From Thelonectria olida (lineage: Eukaryota > Ascomycota > Sordariomycetes > Hypocreales > Nectriaceae): DNA of 64,000 nucleotides. Positions 22,249 through 35,146 of the stretch are shown piece by piece. The notes under the pieces were generated by a model. The model searched no databases, was not told where the DNA came from, and saw only the letters and a list, made by a program, of their open reading frames with translations. Each line of letters starts with the position of its first letter. Within the stretch, counting starts at the first letter, position 1. Location: positions 1,302,001 to 1,366,000 of the forward strand of contig JAGPYM010000002.1 of NCBI GenBank assembly GCA_020736575.1, given 5' to 3'. The translations under genes and the position numbers were made by a program.

Positions 22249-25113
22249 ATGGCAGCGCAGGCCATGATCGCTCACGGCCCCGATGTGCGGCAAGGGGCTG
22301 CCACGCCGACCTCAATGTCTTACAGACCGATGGCAGGATCGCCTACTTTGACAAACCCCGATATGATCCTGCCCGACTACGACTACGATCGCGCCGCCTC
22401 ACCCTCTGACGAACGCTCTCGGTCGCCTGTCATGCTATGGAACAACCCTCAGATCGCAAACATGCCATTCCAACTGCCCCCATCGCAAATCTCCTATATG
22501 GCGGGCAACACCCCAATTATCTATGGAAACGGTACCATGCTGTCGGATATTGGCGAAGTGACCGAGGTCGAGAGCGTCGTTGGCAGAGGCTCGCGACGCC
22601 CGTCTTCGCATTTGTCGCTAATGAGTGACGATGCCACTGCTCTGCGATCTTCGCCTACCATAGGGGTACCGCCGCGCTTCAAGAATAAAACCCAGCTCGT
22701 ACCACGCGAACGGCGATCTTCGCTTGAATCAACCAGCACTGTCACGACTCAAGGCCAGAACGGTGGCGAGTTTGCGGATTTCGACGATGCGGTGAGCGTG
22801 GATGATATCAACTTTCAAGGCGATGATGAGGAAAGCATGGCCTCCTCATATGTGGAAGGGACACCTGCTCAGGAACCTAGTGCTACGAAGAAGCCAGAAA
22901 GACAGCCAGCGCCCGAGGATCGGTTTTCAACCAGCTCTCTCAGTGATAGAGCAGAGCAGATTCTCGCCAATGCGAAGAAGCGATTATCGGTAAGTCATCA
23001 TTTGCCAAACGGCACTCTCTTGTGCTGATAAATTTTGCAGACCATGGAGGGCAACCTGTCGAGGGCTAGGAACACAGTGTCTTACACGCCCATGTCCGAT
23101 GGCTCAACCCCATCGCCCCCAATCGCCCGCGCTGCAACATCCTTCCGCGACTCTACGGGACTAGGTGGCCACTCTAGAATGTCTAGCGAGACGAGCTTTC
23201 AAAACGACCTCACTCATCCAGGCTACCCACTACGATCGGCCAGCGCGCTAGGCGCTGCAGGAGGCTATCGCCAGCCGTTGACTTCTTCAAGGAGTGCCGA
23301 TGCGTTGGGAGGATATTCGGGTTATGGGCCGAGAATGCCACCTCACCCTCTGGACTTGGCTCTCGAGCCATTGAGTGAGGACGAGGACCACATGGACGCC
23401 GACCAAATTGGTAACCAGTCTGGTCACCTTCGAACACCGACTTTCGGTTCCATTACCGACAAGGAAGTAACCCGATCTGTCTCAGTGACACAAGTGCGGG
23501 ACCTCAAGGACCAAATGAAGGACCTTAAGGGCAAGATTTCGAGCTTGAAGGAACAGGCCCGTGCCGACAGTCTGAAGCGTCGCAGTCTTCAGAGCCTGAG
23601 GACCCCGAGTCCATTTACGCATGCTAGATGGGACCAAGGGTTCATGGAAGCGCGAGGCATTCGTGGTGCCAACCAAGACACCGTGGCTTGGCAGGCTCCC
23701 TGGAATACAGGCGCAGTGCCTAACGATTTCGAGGTCGATAAACCTATCCCCAACTACGAGGAACTTGCCGCTGCCGAGTTGAAGGCTGAAGAAGAGGAAC
23801 GTGCATTCCCCGAGGAGAAGGAGGCGTTTGAAGATGAAGCCAAGGAAGAGTCAATCGATGGATCTGATTCGACTCGAACGGAACACGCACTGGAGTACAG
23901 GAAACTGGTCGAACAAGTCGGGAAAGAGCAAGAGAAACCAAGTCCAGAGGAAGACGACCAGCCTCTGGACGAATTTGTGACACCAGGCGAAGAGCCCGGC
24001 GAGTGGAAAGAGGACGCAGCGTTAGATGAACAGGTGCAATTGCAGGAGGAGGAAGTGCCAGAGCTGGAAGCGCAAGAGCTGGAACAAGAGCAGCAACAGG
24101 AGCTCGAGCTGGATGAGGCTGTTGAACAGCTCAATGATGAGGAACAAGAAGAAGAAGAGGAGGATGAAGATGAAGAACAAGAATTCGCAGTCGAAGACGA
24201 TGATGAAGGAGACGATGAAGAGGGCGAGTTTGTGGATTTCGACAGCGAGAGCGGCGAGTCGCTTTATCACGATACCTTCCAGCACCCAATTTCCCACGAG
24301 GACCGCGAGGATGCTTTCGACTATGAACATTTCTTTTTGCACTCGGCGATGGGCACGATCAGCCAGCAACGACTGGAGCGAGAACGCAGAGGGAGCTTTG
24401 GCAGTGTGAGCTCTGAAGAGTCAGTCGAGACTACGAGGGGTCCTATTGTGGACCTACCTAGGAGGTCTAGTATTGATACCATGTCGTCGGTGAATTCCTT
24501 TGCTACTGCCACGGAAGGACGGTTGAGCCGGACCTCAACCATGGGTGATAACACCAAAGAGACGGCGGTCTCGACACCGGAGTCATCGGACTACTCGGAC
24601 GGACCCCCGACCTCGAAACGAACTACGTTCGGGGGCTTTGATTTTGCGCGGCCAGAGGAGGAGTCGGACGAGCCCAAGCAGGATCAACCCCGACGGAATA
24701 CAGTGGTTCATCGACCAGCGCATAGCGAGAGCGTTTCTTCTCTTCGACCATCTGTATCAAGTTTTGAGTCGACAGGTACGAACCGAAGTTTCCCTTTGGT
24801 CAGCAAGGCCAAGGTTAATGGAGGAGTGCTCACCCCAAGCGGCTCGCCAGACCGCGAGCTAGATCAAATATCCGAAACTCTCATGAACGAGACTGCGAGT
24901 ATATGCGAGCAGGAGAGCGGCGGAGGCGAGGGCCAGACCCCCGCGCTCCACTTGCTCTCCAAGGAGGACCAAGTCCTCGTCCAGAAGCTTGTTGCCTCCC
25001 TCGGGAAGTGCGTGCTCGGACTAACAGAAGTATCCAAAGCGAGCGTCGAGTCACGCATGTACCGACGGAGACTCGAGTCAGCACGGCGCATCTTGGAGGG
25101 ACTAGAGGAGTAA
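22249..25113 (+). CDS. Large acidic, mostly disordered protein of unknown function
   Basis: Two exons, 22249..22989 and 23041..25113, 937 aa. The 51-nt intron (GTAAGT...TTGCAG) joins RAEQILANAKKRLS to TMEGNLSRARN in frame. Without splicing the frame stops after 12 codons. Visible parts are a Ser/Pro-rich N-terminus, the helical RAEQILANAKKRLS segment, a likely coiled coil at VRDLKDQMKDLKGKISSLKE, and a WQAPWNTG motif. A very acidic Glu/Gln stretch of about 180 residues follows, and the C-terminal ordered helix region reads KEDQVLVQKLVASLGKCVLG. The first half has many SP and RSS motifs of the kind kinases use. No enzyme domain is present. Resembles uncharacterised Pezizomycotina proteins; function unknown. 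Confidence 0.85.
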
Positions 25114-25972
25114 TGCAGACGGAAGGAGGATTCATCATCTGGAAGGCTATAAAGACAAAAAAGTTATTGTTTCGGCGTCTATACAGGTCAGGTGCTCTGC
25201 CACACAACACAGGGTGGAGCTGGGGGCAAACGGCCAAGTTTTGGGATTGAGCGTGGGAGGTTTCATCGCGGTTTACTTTAGATGCAGTCCATGTTCGATA
25301 CCCTTCTATTCTTGACTCTCTTACGACTATTTACACTTAACGAATTTCACATTCACGCTTTACGTTTAAGAATGTCATTTTCAAGAGTTCCGAAACCGTT
25401 GGCCTCGGCCTGATGATGATGAGGATGAATAGAGGACATGTGATAGTTCTCACTTGCTCGTTAGCTCGCAACTAGGAATTTCTCCTCATGATCAATGGGG
25501 GGGCACTAGGACGAGGGGCTTGGGGCTCAGTGAGGAGTACACGAGAATGAGAATGAGGGGAAGCTCTTGGTGAGTTGGGGATTGAGCAACAACCCAGCCA
25601 AAAGCCGTCAATGTTGATGGGAATGTCGTAATGAAGCTTCTGGTTGCGGGAACTTTTGCAGGGAGTCTTTGTTCTATGTTTTTTTGTGATATTTGTTTGT
25701 TGTTTCGGGGGGTCATGAGTGGGAAGCAACCTGGTCTTCACGCATACCTCTTTCGCAGTGAATCACATTGTGTTGTTTAACATGGACTCAAGAAAATACG
25801 CAGTTTCCCCTCTGTTTGTCCTGGTGTATAATATGTGCAGTCCTCCTTCTTTTAAGAACATCTGTCCTCTACGCATCGAATGCAACTCTTTCACCGTGTC
25901 ACCCCTGAACATGATAACATAAAAAAGTTCGCCTATGCCATTTAAGAATGAAAAGGCGAAGCAGGAAGGAGG

Positions 25973-26004
<32 letters not shown>

Positions 26005-26279
26005 CCACGCGACAAACACCCTCCCCCACCGCCTCTCTCTCCAACTTTCCCATCCGTCATCCATCCTTCTTGGGCCCGTCTTGCCTCGACTCTAGCAAAC
26101 AACCACCTTTATTAAACCTGCTATTTCTATCCTCCTCTCTTTTCTTGTCTTAACCTTCATTCGCATTTCGGATCGCGCCGTTGCCGCCAATCGACATAAA
26201 GAAAAACGGCCCCAACAACGAACGCCCTTTTTAATTTTTCTTTCTTCTCAATCAGATTAATTCAAACCCCATATCGCCC
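25114..26279. other. Intergenic region upstream of APQ12-like gene
   Basis: Gene-free 1.1 kb. Contains an A run of about 27 nt starting near 25973, followed by a C/T-rich leader up to the APQ12-like start. No other structure recognised. Confidence 0.5.
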
Positions 26280-26816
26280 ATGATGCCGTCGTCGTCGCCT
26301 TCCCCCTCGCTCACCGAACACCTCCTCGCCGCCTTCCTGCCCGACGACCTCGTCGACTCCATCCGCACCCACGTCCTGCACCCGCACGCGCCGCTGCAGG
26401 TCCTCCGCCGCAGCCTCACCCTGCACGCCCAGCGCCTGCTCAGCGCCGCCTACCCCGTCGTCCAGCCGCTGCTGGAGCGCCTGCTGGGCGCCATGGCCGA
26501 GAACCAGGGGCTCGTCGGCGTCATCGCCTCGCTTCTCGTCCTCGCCACCTTTCTCGTCGTGCTCAACTGGATCCGGCGCCTGCTGATGTGGTGGACGCGC
26601 TTTACCCTGCGCATTGCGACGTACGCCGCCTTTGTGGGCGTCGCCGCCTGGGTGTATGACCGGGGCATCTTCGAGAGCGCGCGCGATGTTGCTGTTATCG
26701 GCGCCAAGGTCGTCGGGTACATGGCCGTCCTGAAGGACGTGTGGGTGGATGAATACAACCGGTACGAGGCGCAACAGGGCATGGCCACCGGTCGGGTTCG
26801 AAGCTCTGGACCGTGA
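26280..26816 (+). CDS. APQ12-like nuclear pore assembly/nuclear envelope membrane protein
   Basis: Intronless, 178 aa, starting MMPSSSPSP at ATG 26280. Two adjacent hydrophobic segments (GVIASLLVLATFLVVLNWI, then RIATYAAFVGVAAWVYDRG) are separated by a short basic and aromatic loop (RRLLMWWTRF). A conserved-looking C-terminal segment VWVDEYNRYEAQQ follows. This arrangement matches the small fungal APQ12 family. Family knowledge: yeast Apq12 is a nuclear envelope/ER protein needed for nuclear pore complex biogenesis and membrane lipid homeostasis. The gene is very GC-rich (codons almost all ending in C or G) compared with its neighbours. The family call is by recognition of the pattern and could be wrong. 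Confidence 0.7.
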   Translation: MMPSSSPSPSLTEHLLAAFLPDDLVDSIRTHVLHPHAPLQVLRRSLTLHAQRLLSAAYPVVQPLLERLLGAMAENQGLVGVIASLLVLATFLVVLNWIRRLLMWWTRFTLRIATYAAFVGVAAWVYDRGIFESARDVAVIGAKVVGYMAVLKDVWVDEYNRYEAQQGMATGRVRSSGP

Positions 26817-27344
26817 GCACGGGAGACAGAAGGCTTGGATGGATTTTGCCCCTTTGACACGGAAACGACAATGACTTTTTAAGACACGCCGATATCACGA
26901 CTACGTTGTTATGACATTCGAGAACGAAAGCTAGCATGGGAAGAGGGGGGAAACTGCACGATATCTGAAAAAGGCATCGGATCACAATCCAGCGATAGGA
27001 GTCACCCATGACCCTACAGAGAAGAGGTGGAACACGGAACACGGAACGCAGCATATGAGTGAGCATGGCGCTAGTTCATCGCAAAGGAACACGTCGAGGG
27101 CACACCTGTTGGGCCCGAGGAAGAGGTGGAGGGCAAGGATAAAGCGTATTCCAGGATACAAGCGGGAAGGAAGGAAAGGCGAGCAGTCATGCTCATTCAC
27201 ACAATGACGTCTTTAGATTTGGAGACGTGGATATCAACGCCGGCGCTATGCAATACCGTAAAAGACCCCCCAACAGACCCCCCCTGATACCCCCAATACC
27301 ATTATAATCCCAATTATTTTTATTCTTTTTGACAGCATAATTCA
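26817..27344. other. Convergent 3' region between APQ12-like and GPN3 genes
   Basis: Both neighbours end here. Contains a C-run-rich patch near 27270-27290. No gene seen. Confidence 0.5.
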
Positions 27345-28297
27345 TCATTCTTCATCAATTTCCCTCTCGTCGTCTGGCTCTTTTGGATCCTGAGCTTCGT
27401 GGAATTGGATGCAGTCGTCAATGTAACTCAATATGGCTCCGACGCTGTCCTCGTCCGTCACGTCCAGTTTCAGATAGTTGATCATGCTGAAGCTCTCGAT
27501 CAAACCGGCTACGGCACGGTTCAATCGGCGGAAACTGGCACCCTTCATGACTTGCTCCTTCTCGTCGGGTGCCTTGGACGCATCGTCGTCATCATCAGGG
27601 CCTTCGGTTATGCGCCTCGCGCGCTCTATTGGGTCGTCATCGAGCAGTCCTACATCAGGCGTGAGGAAGCGTTTTAGGTCCTTCTTCTTCACTTGACCCT
27701 TGACGAGGTCCATCTTTGATAGGATATTGATGTGAGGAACCTCGAGCATGAGCATTGCGCTCATGGCACTGAGGGTGCCGGAGAAGAACTTGGCGCGGTC
27801 GACGACAAAAGTGGCTTCGAGAAGGTAGACGGCCGCCATGCGAATATCGAGCGCTCCGGGCTGGGACAGGTACTTGACGAGGGCGGGGAGAATGGGGACA
27901 TGGGTGTAGAGCTCGATCTGGCCGGGCATGTCGAAGATGATGAGGTAGTCTTCGGTGAGCGAGTCGAGCGACTCTGTCAGCCAGTCGAGGTTCTCCATGA
28001 GGAACTCGAAGCAGTAGATGAGGCCGCCGTTGGGCCCGAGGCCGACCTCTTCCATGGCGTCCTTGAGGGAGATGAGCTCCTTGATGTCCAGGTCGGGCGT
28101 GTGCGCGAACGACTCGGCGGCGGGGTCGAGGTTGACGTAGAAGGCCGAACGGCGGTTGAGCTGCAGGTGGGTGATGAGGGCGCCGCAAAAGGTCGACTGC
28201 GAGAGGTGTTAGCAAGCGTGTGGTTGAGCGGATGGAGAAGAAGACGTACTTTGCCTGCCCCCGCGGGGCCCATGATCATGGCACCGAATTTACTCAT
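27345..28297 (-). CDS. gpn3: GPN-loop GTPase 3
   Basis: Two exons, complement(28250..28297) and complement(27345..28196), 299 aa. The intron (GTACGT donor, CTAAC branch point, CGCAG acceptor) interrupts the P-loop between K16 and S17: the first exon ends GPAGAGK and the second starts STFCGALITH. Next are NLDPAAE and the diagnostic GPN loop (LGPNGGLIYC, G70-N72), then DMPGQIELYTHVP, KMDLVK and an acidic end. Family knowledge: Gpn3 works with Gpn1 in assembly and nuclear import of RNA polymerase II. FGPNGG with a CPGQIELYTH-type motif and about 280-300 residues favours GPN3 over GPN1 and GPN2. Frame and splice joins are exact. Confidence 0.93.
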
Positions 28298-31200
28298 TCT
28301 GTCGGTAGCGGTTGAATGAAGGATTGAAAAGTTGGTGTACGTCAGAGGGGAAGATGATGGGTGATGGAGGGGTGTCGACGCAAAGCCAGAATTAAAAAAA
28401 AAAAAAAGTGGTCACCGGGGAAAGCGGGCGCAAGTGAAGGTGCTCGGTGAGCGGGGGAGTCCTGTTCCGGAGTTTACTAATGTTAAGGTGCTTGAGCAAA
28501 GGGAAGAGATGGAGAGGCAATACAGAATTCGCAGACAGTTGCCCGTAGATAGTATCTCGCAAAATACCTACGCGACTAAACTATTTGTAAGATATTCCAA
28601 AGTGGAGTACTGGAAGAATTTACGAATGTAGTAACTGGTTACTGGGTATCTATCAAATTCAACTGTACGAAGAGATTGTCTATCTCCTCGGCCTCATATA
28701 CTCACTCCTTCTCCCTCCACCTTCAGAAATGTCAAAAAGATACCCTAACATCAATAGTACCACCGAGTGTCCAACTTGTGTCATGTGTTTTCGTGTCCCT
28801 TTCGTCGGATGCTTCTTCGTGGGCTAGCACGTAGCCGAATGGCGCAAGCAACATTCTGTATTCCGCCGTTACGAAAGCTTGCACTTCAACTTGCGAGAAC
28901 TTTCAACACTACCGTCCCATGTCGGAAGCACATCATTCGGGTCTGCGCCGTACTTCAAGAATGTCTCCAGGACGCGATACGCTCGGTTCTGTCCATGGCC
29001 TCGACCTTCGGCGTCGACTGTGTCGAGTTCAGTCGCAGTTCTCAGCAGTTCGACCAATATCGGGGGAGAAGGCTCGTTGCCCATCTGTCGGACGTTTGGA
29101 TCCGCCCCCAGCTCGAGGCACGTGTCCATCTTCCTAATGAGGACCGTATCCCGATTCAGGTCAACGTCGCTTTTGTCGCTCCAAAGGTCCCTGGTGATAC
29201 CCAAGAAAGCAAGCCACTCCCATTGAGAACCCAGACGAGGAGAGGAACAAGTCAATTACTGCAGGAGTTGAAGAGGGTAATGAGGTTTAGGAGCTGATGG
29301 TTAGCGACTCTCTTAAGAGTGTAGCAATTTGGAAGGCAATACCAAGAGTTCCTGCTTAAGAACGGCCAGTAGATACTACGTGCACACTGGAACTTTCAGG
29401 TCATGTGGAAATCTAAACCCTTTTACGCATGTGCTCACTGTAGGTATTTAACTTGCATAGGCTTGAGTCTAACAGCAATTTATTTCTTGTAATAAAGAAA
29501 AAAAGAAAGTAAGAATGGAAGGAAGGCAGAACGACCGTGGCAGGTACCTGCCTTAGGTATGCCGTAACGTCGTATGACACTATTGAGAGTGGTGCTACCT
29601 TAGATACCTTGAGATAATGTAAACGTCCAATGTGGTCGAGAAAGCAAATTACATAACGCACAATGAAGAATATTTCTGACCGTCATTGACCATAGAAACC
29701 GACGAGGTGGCGAGTTACACAAGACGTCTGAATAGAGCACGACCACTTTATCCTCTGCTGCCAGATGTGGAAGCTGTCTTCTCCGGTGGAGGTCAACCAG
29801 ACTTTTCTTCTCACATGTGATGGAGACTCCTTGCTTGGTATCCTGTTCGCTTGGTGAGGACCAAGTTCACCGTTGGCTCCCGTGAATGACACCGCCTGCG
29901 TCTGCGTCCTGGCATCGCGGAGCGGAGCAGCGTCGGAAGACCTGCGATCCGGCGGCTGCGGCGGAGTTTAGATGCTTACCGCCCGAGACGAGCATTCTTG
30001 TTTGCATCTAAGATCCTCATGTGGTCTCGCTTGCGGACCCAGATTCATCCATCCGTGGTCATCTCAACAATGTTTCCAATGTGACATGTCAGTAACGCCG
30101 ACGACGACGCCGAGAATAAGAAACTAGGGTAGATGTGGAAGGACGTTGGGAGTACGCCCACGCCGCGTTATGGCTTGGTCTTCTCGATCAAAGGAAGCAT
30201 CACAGGTTGAGGACGTGGCTGTAGCATAGACTAGGCCCATGGCGGTGTGCTCTTCCAACTGCATGGCCTCTTGTTGCCAGACACTTGAACTGGCAACATG
30301 CAGGCATGATGGGAAAGGTTGCCTGCCTAGAAACGATGTGTTATTGCTCTATCCAGGACACTGAAGAATGGGAAACCTTAACGTGCCGATGGACCCGTGG
30401 GATGCATGAGTTTCTTCGTCACGGCCAAGACACCGCCTCTTGCTAAGATTCTCGTCACTTAGATGGCGTTGAAACGCAGATGGTGTTGCGGATATCGGGC
30501 TCTTGGCCACGGCGCGAAAGAGACAGGTTGACCGACGTCGGCGTTACCCAACCTTCCTGACCAAGGGTAGTCAATAAGCGAACGATGGTAGGTTATGACG
30601 AGTAACGTGCTCAAGTATTACGACATCAATCAGGTCGTTTCAGAGGTGGTGGACAAGCACAAACAACCTGTTGTGTGTGCAGGAGAACCCATTCAGAACC
30701 CCCAAAAGGAACGTCACGCCAGCACAAGACCCGAAGAACCCGACAATTGGGGCAGCCAACATCAATCTTCATCAAATGACAGGCAAACATCGGTACCGTG
30801 TCACCGGGACGGCAATAGTTGTGCTGTCTCGGTGTGCTCACGGGGCAACTGATGCGCACTGCACGCACACACACATATATCACAGGCCAGCGATTGTTTG
30901 CAGTTCGACCCTCGTTTACCTCGAAGGGTAGTAGGCGACCAACGAAGTAGGGCACAGAACCAAAAAGAGTGAAGGGTTGTTCTGATGTACTGTGACAGTC
31001 CCCCCGAGGAGGAGAAGACGCAGAGCTACAACCAGGTGGAAACCTACCAACGACAACACCACGTCCACCAATTAAAAAGACTGGCAGAAACGCCCACGGC
31101 GCGACGCCACGAAACTAAACCTGCTTTGGAGACACCTGTGAGCCTCCAACTCGAGCCTGATCGTCCCAGTTACGCTTTCCCCTTCTCTAATGGGGGATAA

Positions 31201-34200
31201 CGTGCCCGCTTCGGGAAACTCGTGAATGGGTATCTAACCGAGGGTCTGGTCTGACTTCTTCGGTCCGCTCTAGACCGTCTTGACGCCAGGTCCGAGCAAG
31301 CTTTCCCCCATTTCGTATCTTGTTGTGGTGTTCTTATCATTGTGGTTGCTGCTAAATGGGCAGCCATTATGCTTCGTATTGGGGAGGCGTTTGAGAAGAA
31401 TAAAAAGGTTGTGTCGGTTAACGGGATAAGATAGGCTATTGTGTCGCTTTGCTTCCTTTGCCTTGTACTGAAATAAGTGAGATGGAGACGGCAAGCAAGG
31501 CGAGGCATGAATCAATGCAATAGAGGAATGCCACAATGGGTAGTGATGGGCATTATTCTATGATGGGAATGCTGCGTTAAGGCCCTTCTTCACGGACTCG
31601 GCACTCACAAACTAGTTCTGTTCTTTTAAATTGTTTGTACTCTTTCTCCGCATTTGAACGAGAGCGTGAAGATTTTCTTCATCCTGGTTTCGTGCTTTGC
31701 CTTGCCCCCTTTTGTCCGTCTGTCAAGTCGTGGTATCCGGTCCCAGGATGTGGGCACGCTTCACGCTCTCTTCGACTGCCGGGCATTGTTCTATTCAGGA
31801 AACCTGTTGAGAGACTTTTCTTGCAGGTTTTTGAAAGGTGTGTGTGAGAGGGAAAAAGGAAGAAGGGTGGGGGTATGTCAGTTGAATGGGCTTTTATTGC
31901 TGTTGGTGGGTGGTGTCGTGTAAGCCATCAACGCTTTGTCCATGCCCACGCCCCTCCACCATTTTGACAGTTTCTCACTGAGATGATGTGATGTGATCAA
32001 TACCCGCTGTTCGTTTCTGAAAGGCTATGCGAAAATGGCCACGAGGGTATCATTCTTGCTGGTGGAGCGGTGAAATTAGCTGAGCCGTGGCTGACCCCCC
32101 TTCCCAACCACGTTCCGCGAGGTGACGTGAATTCACCCGTTTAATGCCCGTTTGTCGCAGCCCTGGTTCAATTGATACGGCGGAATTGCAATTGTTCTTT
32201 GTGGGGAGGGGAGGCAGACCGAGACCGACCGGGGCCTGTCAGTCGTCGAATCTGCAGACTATCAGTTACGCCATCTGCCAACGTACCAAATCTTCTCCCA
32301 GTGGCAACCAGCTTTGCAGCCTAGCTCTTGACCCTCGGACATGGTCCAGGTAAAGGTTCGCTCCGGGGAAAAATCCAGCAGACTGGGCAGAACCAAGGGG
32401 CCATCCCGAGACGCCATTGGGAACAAGAAAAGAGTAAAACACGCGAGGCAGCCCAAGGAGGCGTGAAGCAGCACCTTAGGGACGTCTTTAATCGATCGGA
32501 GAAGGAGACTACGAGAGGCACAGCAGCTTAGTGAAAGCCAAAAGAGAGTTGAAGAAGACGACACAGGGCACTGGGACGATCCCAGCGGCTCGGGGACTGA
32601 GCCCGGGTGAGTGGTTTGCTCTAAGGTAGTCGTCGGTAACGAGGGTGCCGGGAAGCAAGCAAGCAAACAATCAAGTCAGAGAAATGAAGGGCTGTCGGCC
32701 CAAGCGCTTGACTGATTGATGGTGAATCGACTATGTACCCTGTTGGATACATTGTTGATCGAAGGGTAGACACGAAGGAGCAGGCTATGAGCAAAGCCAA
32801 GCAGCCGGAGTACGTATTGTCGAGTCGGTTGGGGGGAACTAGATGGGGACATGGGGCCGTATTTTTCAGCCCGGCTGAGTGTATCACAGCAAGAGAGCGA
32901 CGGCGGCCAAGAAGAAGAAGAATCGCACAAGTCATCAAAGTGGTTGGCAGGTTGGTTGGGTGGTTGTTGGTGGCTTTGTGACTTGTGGTGTCTGAGGGTT
33001 CGCCGTCGGAGAGAAGCGGGCCCTCGGGTCAAATGCGGGCGCTATACCTAAAGTGATGAACAATAGGCGGCAGGAGGGTGGGTCTGTGCGGCACGGCCTA
33101 TTCGGAGAGCGGGGCATGTGCGGACAACAATAGCAAGCGCGGTTGAGGACAATAGGAACCAAAACGCCAGCTCTGGCGCAGCGTATCGTATCCACCGTTG
33201 GCTGAGGATGCATTTGGCCGGTCATCAAGGGAAGGGAAGGGGGGGAGGGGAATTGAAAAGGGGGTTCAAGAGACACGCAGTGAAGGGGGATAGTGGCACG
33301 AAATTTGGTTGCCCGTGCCGCCGCCGCCGCCGCTTCCGTTGCCCACGGGTCTCGCTCGAGGCCCCCCTGGCCTGTTTGATAGTTTGAGACGTTTCCTCAA
33401 CTGTTCGTTTGTATTGACGTGAATCTAGGCCCCTCCAAATGTGCCAAAATAAAATCATTGGTTGGGTGGGTATCGTCTGCAAACGCGCTGTGCTGTCTGA
33501 ATGGTACAACGCAAGTGTCCGTGTGAATAGTTTCATGTTCCTAGAGTCGCACTCTGGCTCCCTCGGGACAGCTCTCGTGTCCAAGATTTTGGGCATCTTC
33601 GGTATCGTTTAGGTACTACACAAGGCCTTTCAGCCTTCAAGGGTAGCCATTCGTGGCAATGATCCAAGTTGCGTTGGTACAAAGTAGAATGGGGTAACTT
33701 TATGGGCCATGCCGCGCCGGCGCCCATCCCATTCCATGGAGATGGGAGACTTAGGTAAGGAGTTAATGGCCAGTTGTTGGTGGAGGGGTGTGTCAAGGGA
33801 AACAATTGATGGTTGTCTATTCTCCATTTCATCTGCCATCTCGGCCGGGACCTTCTGGCGCGCTGAGCACGCACAGTTGACGAGGCTCAGGGGCGTGCCG
33901 ACAGTCGTCTATTCGGTTTGTCAATGGGGGTGGAGAATGAATACATGTACAGAATAGTCAAGCAGTCTATGAATGTGATGGACCCTTGTTGTGTTGGTGT
34001 CGTTGTCCAGCCCCAGCCCGCTGGAACTGGAATTGACGCTGTGGGACATGCATGTAATGGCGCCCGCCCCCTCCTTGCAGGCACACACATTCACCCATCC
34101 ATTCAACGACAAACGCCCCGATTGAGGACAATCACACCTAGATTTGGAATAAGGAAAAACACGCAACAAACTGTGAATGCATTCATTTGCCCATGTTGGT

Positions 34201-34537
34201 GGAGTGAAGAACCGGGGCCCATCCCTCTTGCTTGCGCGACTATATTTACCCTTTCCTTCCCTCTCAAAGCATGAAGCTTGATCTCTTCATCTCCTCACCC
34301 TTCATCCTCCCATCTCACACCAGCTTCTCCGATCGGACACTTGCCTCGTGTCACAACCTCCACTATCTCACTCTTGCCTTGTGTGTACCAGTAACGGCCT
34401 GACTCCTAGAACTCCTTGATATTCCCATCCTCGTCCTCTTCAACACGACATTGCCGTCTTGTCGCCCTCAACAAAAGAAGCAGTAGTCAACATACTGCTT
34501 TCTCACTCCCTTCACATCTCTTCAACAAACCGACACA
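28298..34537. other. 6-kb gene-poor region
   Basis: Apart from an ankyrin relic at 28869..29258 no gene is supported. Open frames are short, mostly without ATG, and lack family resemblance. Content includes an A run near 28395, a CCGCCG run near 33320 and a pyrimidine-rich leader from about 34250 that belongs to the gene at 34538. No tRNA, snRNA or convincing snoRNA was found on either strand. Long regulatory or untranscribed DNA, or an unrecognised non-coding gene, is possible. Confidence 0.5.
28869..29258 (-). pseudogene. Relic of an ankyrin-repeat protein (C-terminal fragment)
   Basis: A minus-strand open stretch of about 128 codons, bounded upstream by an in-frame TAA and without a usable first ATG. 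It contains two ankyrin-like signatures, LELGADPNVRQ and LKYGADPNDVL, separated by a helix-rich segment, and is preceded by a Trp-rich stretch (QWEWLAF...RDLWSD). These resemble the C-terminal ends of large fungal ankyrin/NACHT-type proteins. No upstream ankyrin repeats or effector domain are found within several kb. A gene remnant is therefore the simplest reading; a small real gene with an unseen 5' exon is less likely. Confidence 0.5.
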
Positions 34538-35146
34538 ATGACGACCCCCAACACTCCCTCTCAGAGCCCTCAAGCCGCCGTTCCCAAGGACACTAATGTG
34601 CGCGCTGCCTCACCACCTCCCGCCTACACTCCCCGGAGGACACCTAATATCGCTGCCATGATCGCCCAAGGCATTCCTGGATACAGAATTCAGCACTTCT
34701 TCCCTCAAGCAGAAGCTCAACATGCCACCCTCGAGTCAGCAGCAGACGACGAAGAAGAGGAGGACTCGGCCAGCAAATCTCCCATCAGCTTACGCATCAA
34801 CTCGTCCATCAACATCTCCAGCAACAACAACATCATCTGCATCGAGTCTACTCCCTCGGAAAACGCCAACGCCATCGCCCAAGCCGTGGCCAAGGCCATC
34901 CTCGAAGGCAGCTCTGGTCGATGCGGCATCCCCATGATTGATGAGAATGGCGTTCCCCGGCCCCTGATGATCGAGGTTGATGCCGGCATGGTCATCGAAG
35001 GCGCAAACAATATCGTGGGCAGTCGTGCGGCTGTGAATGAAGTGCTCAAGCACCGCAACACTCCTCCCTTGAGCCTACGACGACCTCGCGAGGAACATGG
35101 CGACGACCAGACTCAGCCTGCTGCCAAGCGTCGGCGATCACAGTAA
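34538..35146 (+). CDS. Conserved hypothetical protein, probably nuclear
   Basis: Intronless, 202 aa, ATG 34538 in good context (CACAATGA). A proline-rich N-terminus (SPPPAYTPRRTPNIAAMI) is followed by an acidic patch (DDEEEEDSA). An ordered-looking core comes next: ISLRINSSINISSNNNIICI, then ENANAIAQAVAKAILEGS and GIPMIDENGVPRPLMIEVDAGM. The end is a basic KRRRSQ tail that looks like a nuclear localisation signal. The core has strand-helix-strand character and is reminiscent of uncharacterised Sordariomycete proteins. No catalytic motif. Function unknown. Confidence 0.8.
   Translation: MTTPNTPSQSPQAAVPKDTNVRAASPPPAYTPRRTPNIAAMIAQGIPGYRIQHFFPQAEAQHATLESAADDEEEEDSASKSPISLRINSSINISSNNNIICIESTPSENANAIAQAVAKAILEGSSGRCGIPMIDENGVPRPLMIEVDAGMVIEGANNIVGSRAAVNEVLKHRNTPPLSLRRPREEHGDDQTQPAAKRRRSQ

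Noticed and set aside
31978..32030. C/D snoRNA-like GATGATGTG...CTGA
   Set aside because: The boxes are only about 40 nt apart, there is no terminal stem, and no rRNA complement is recognised.
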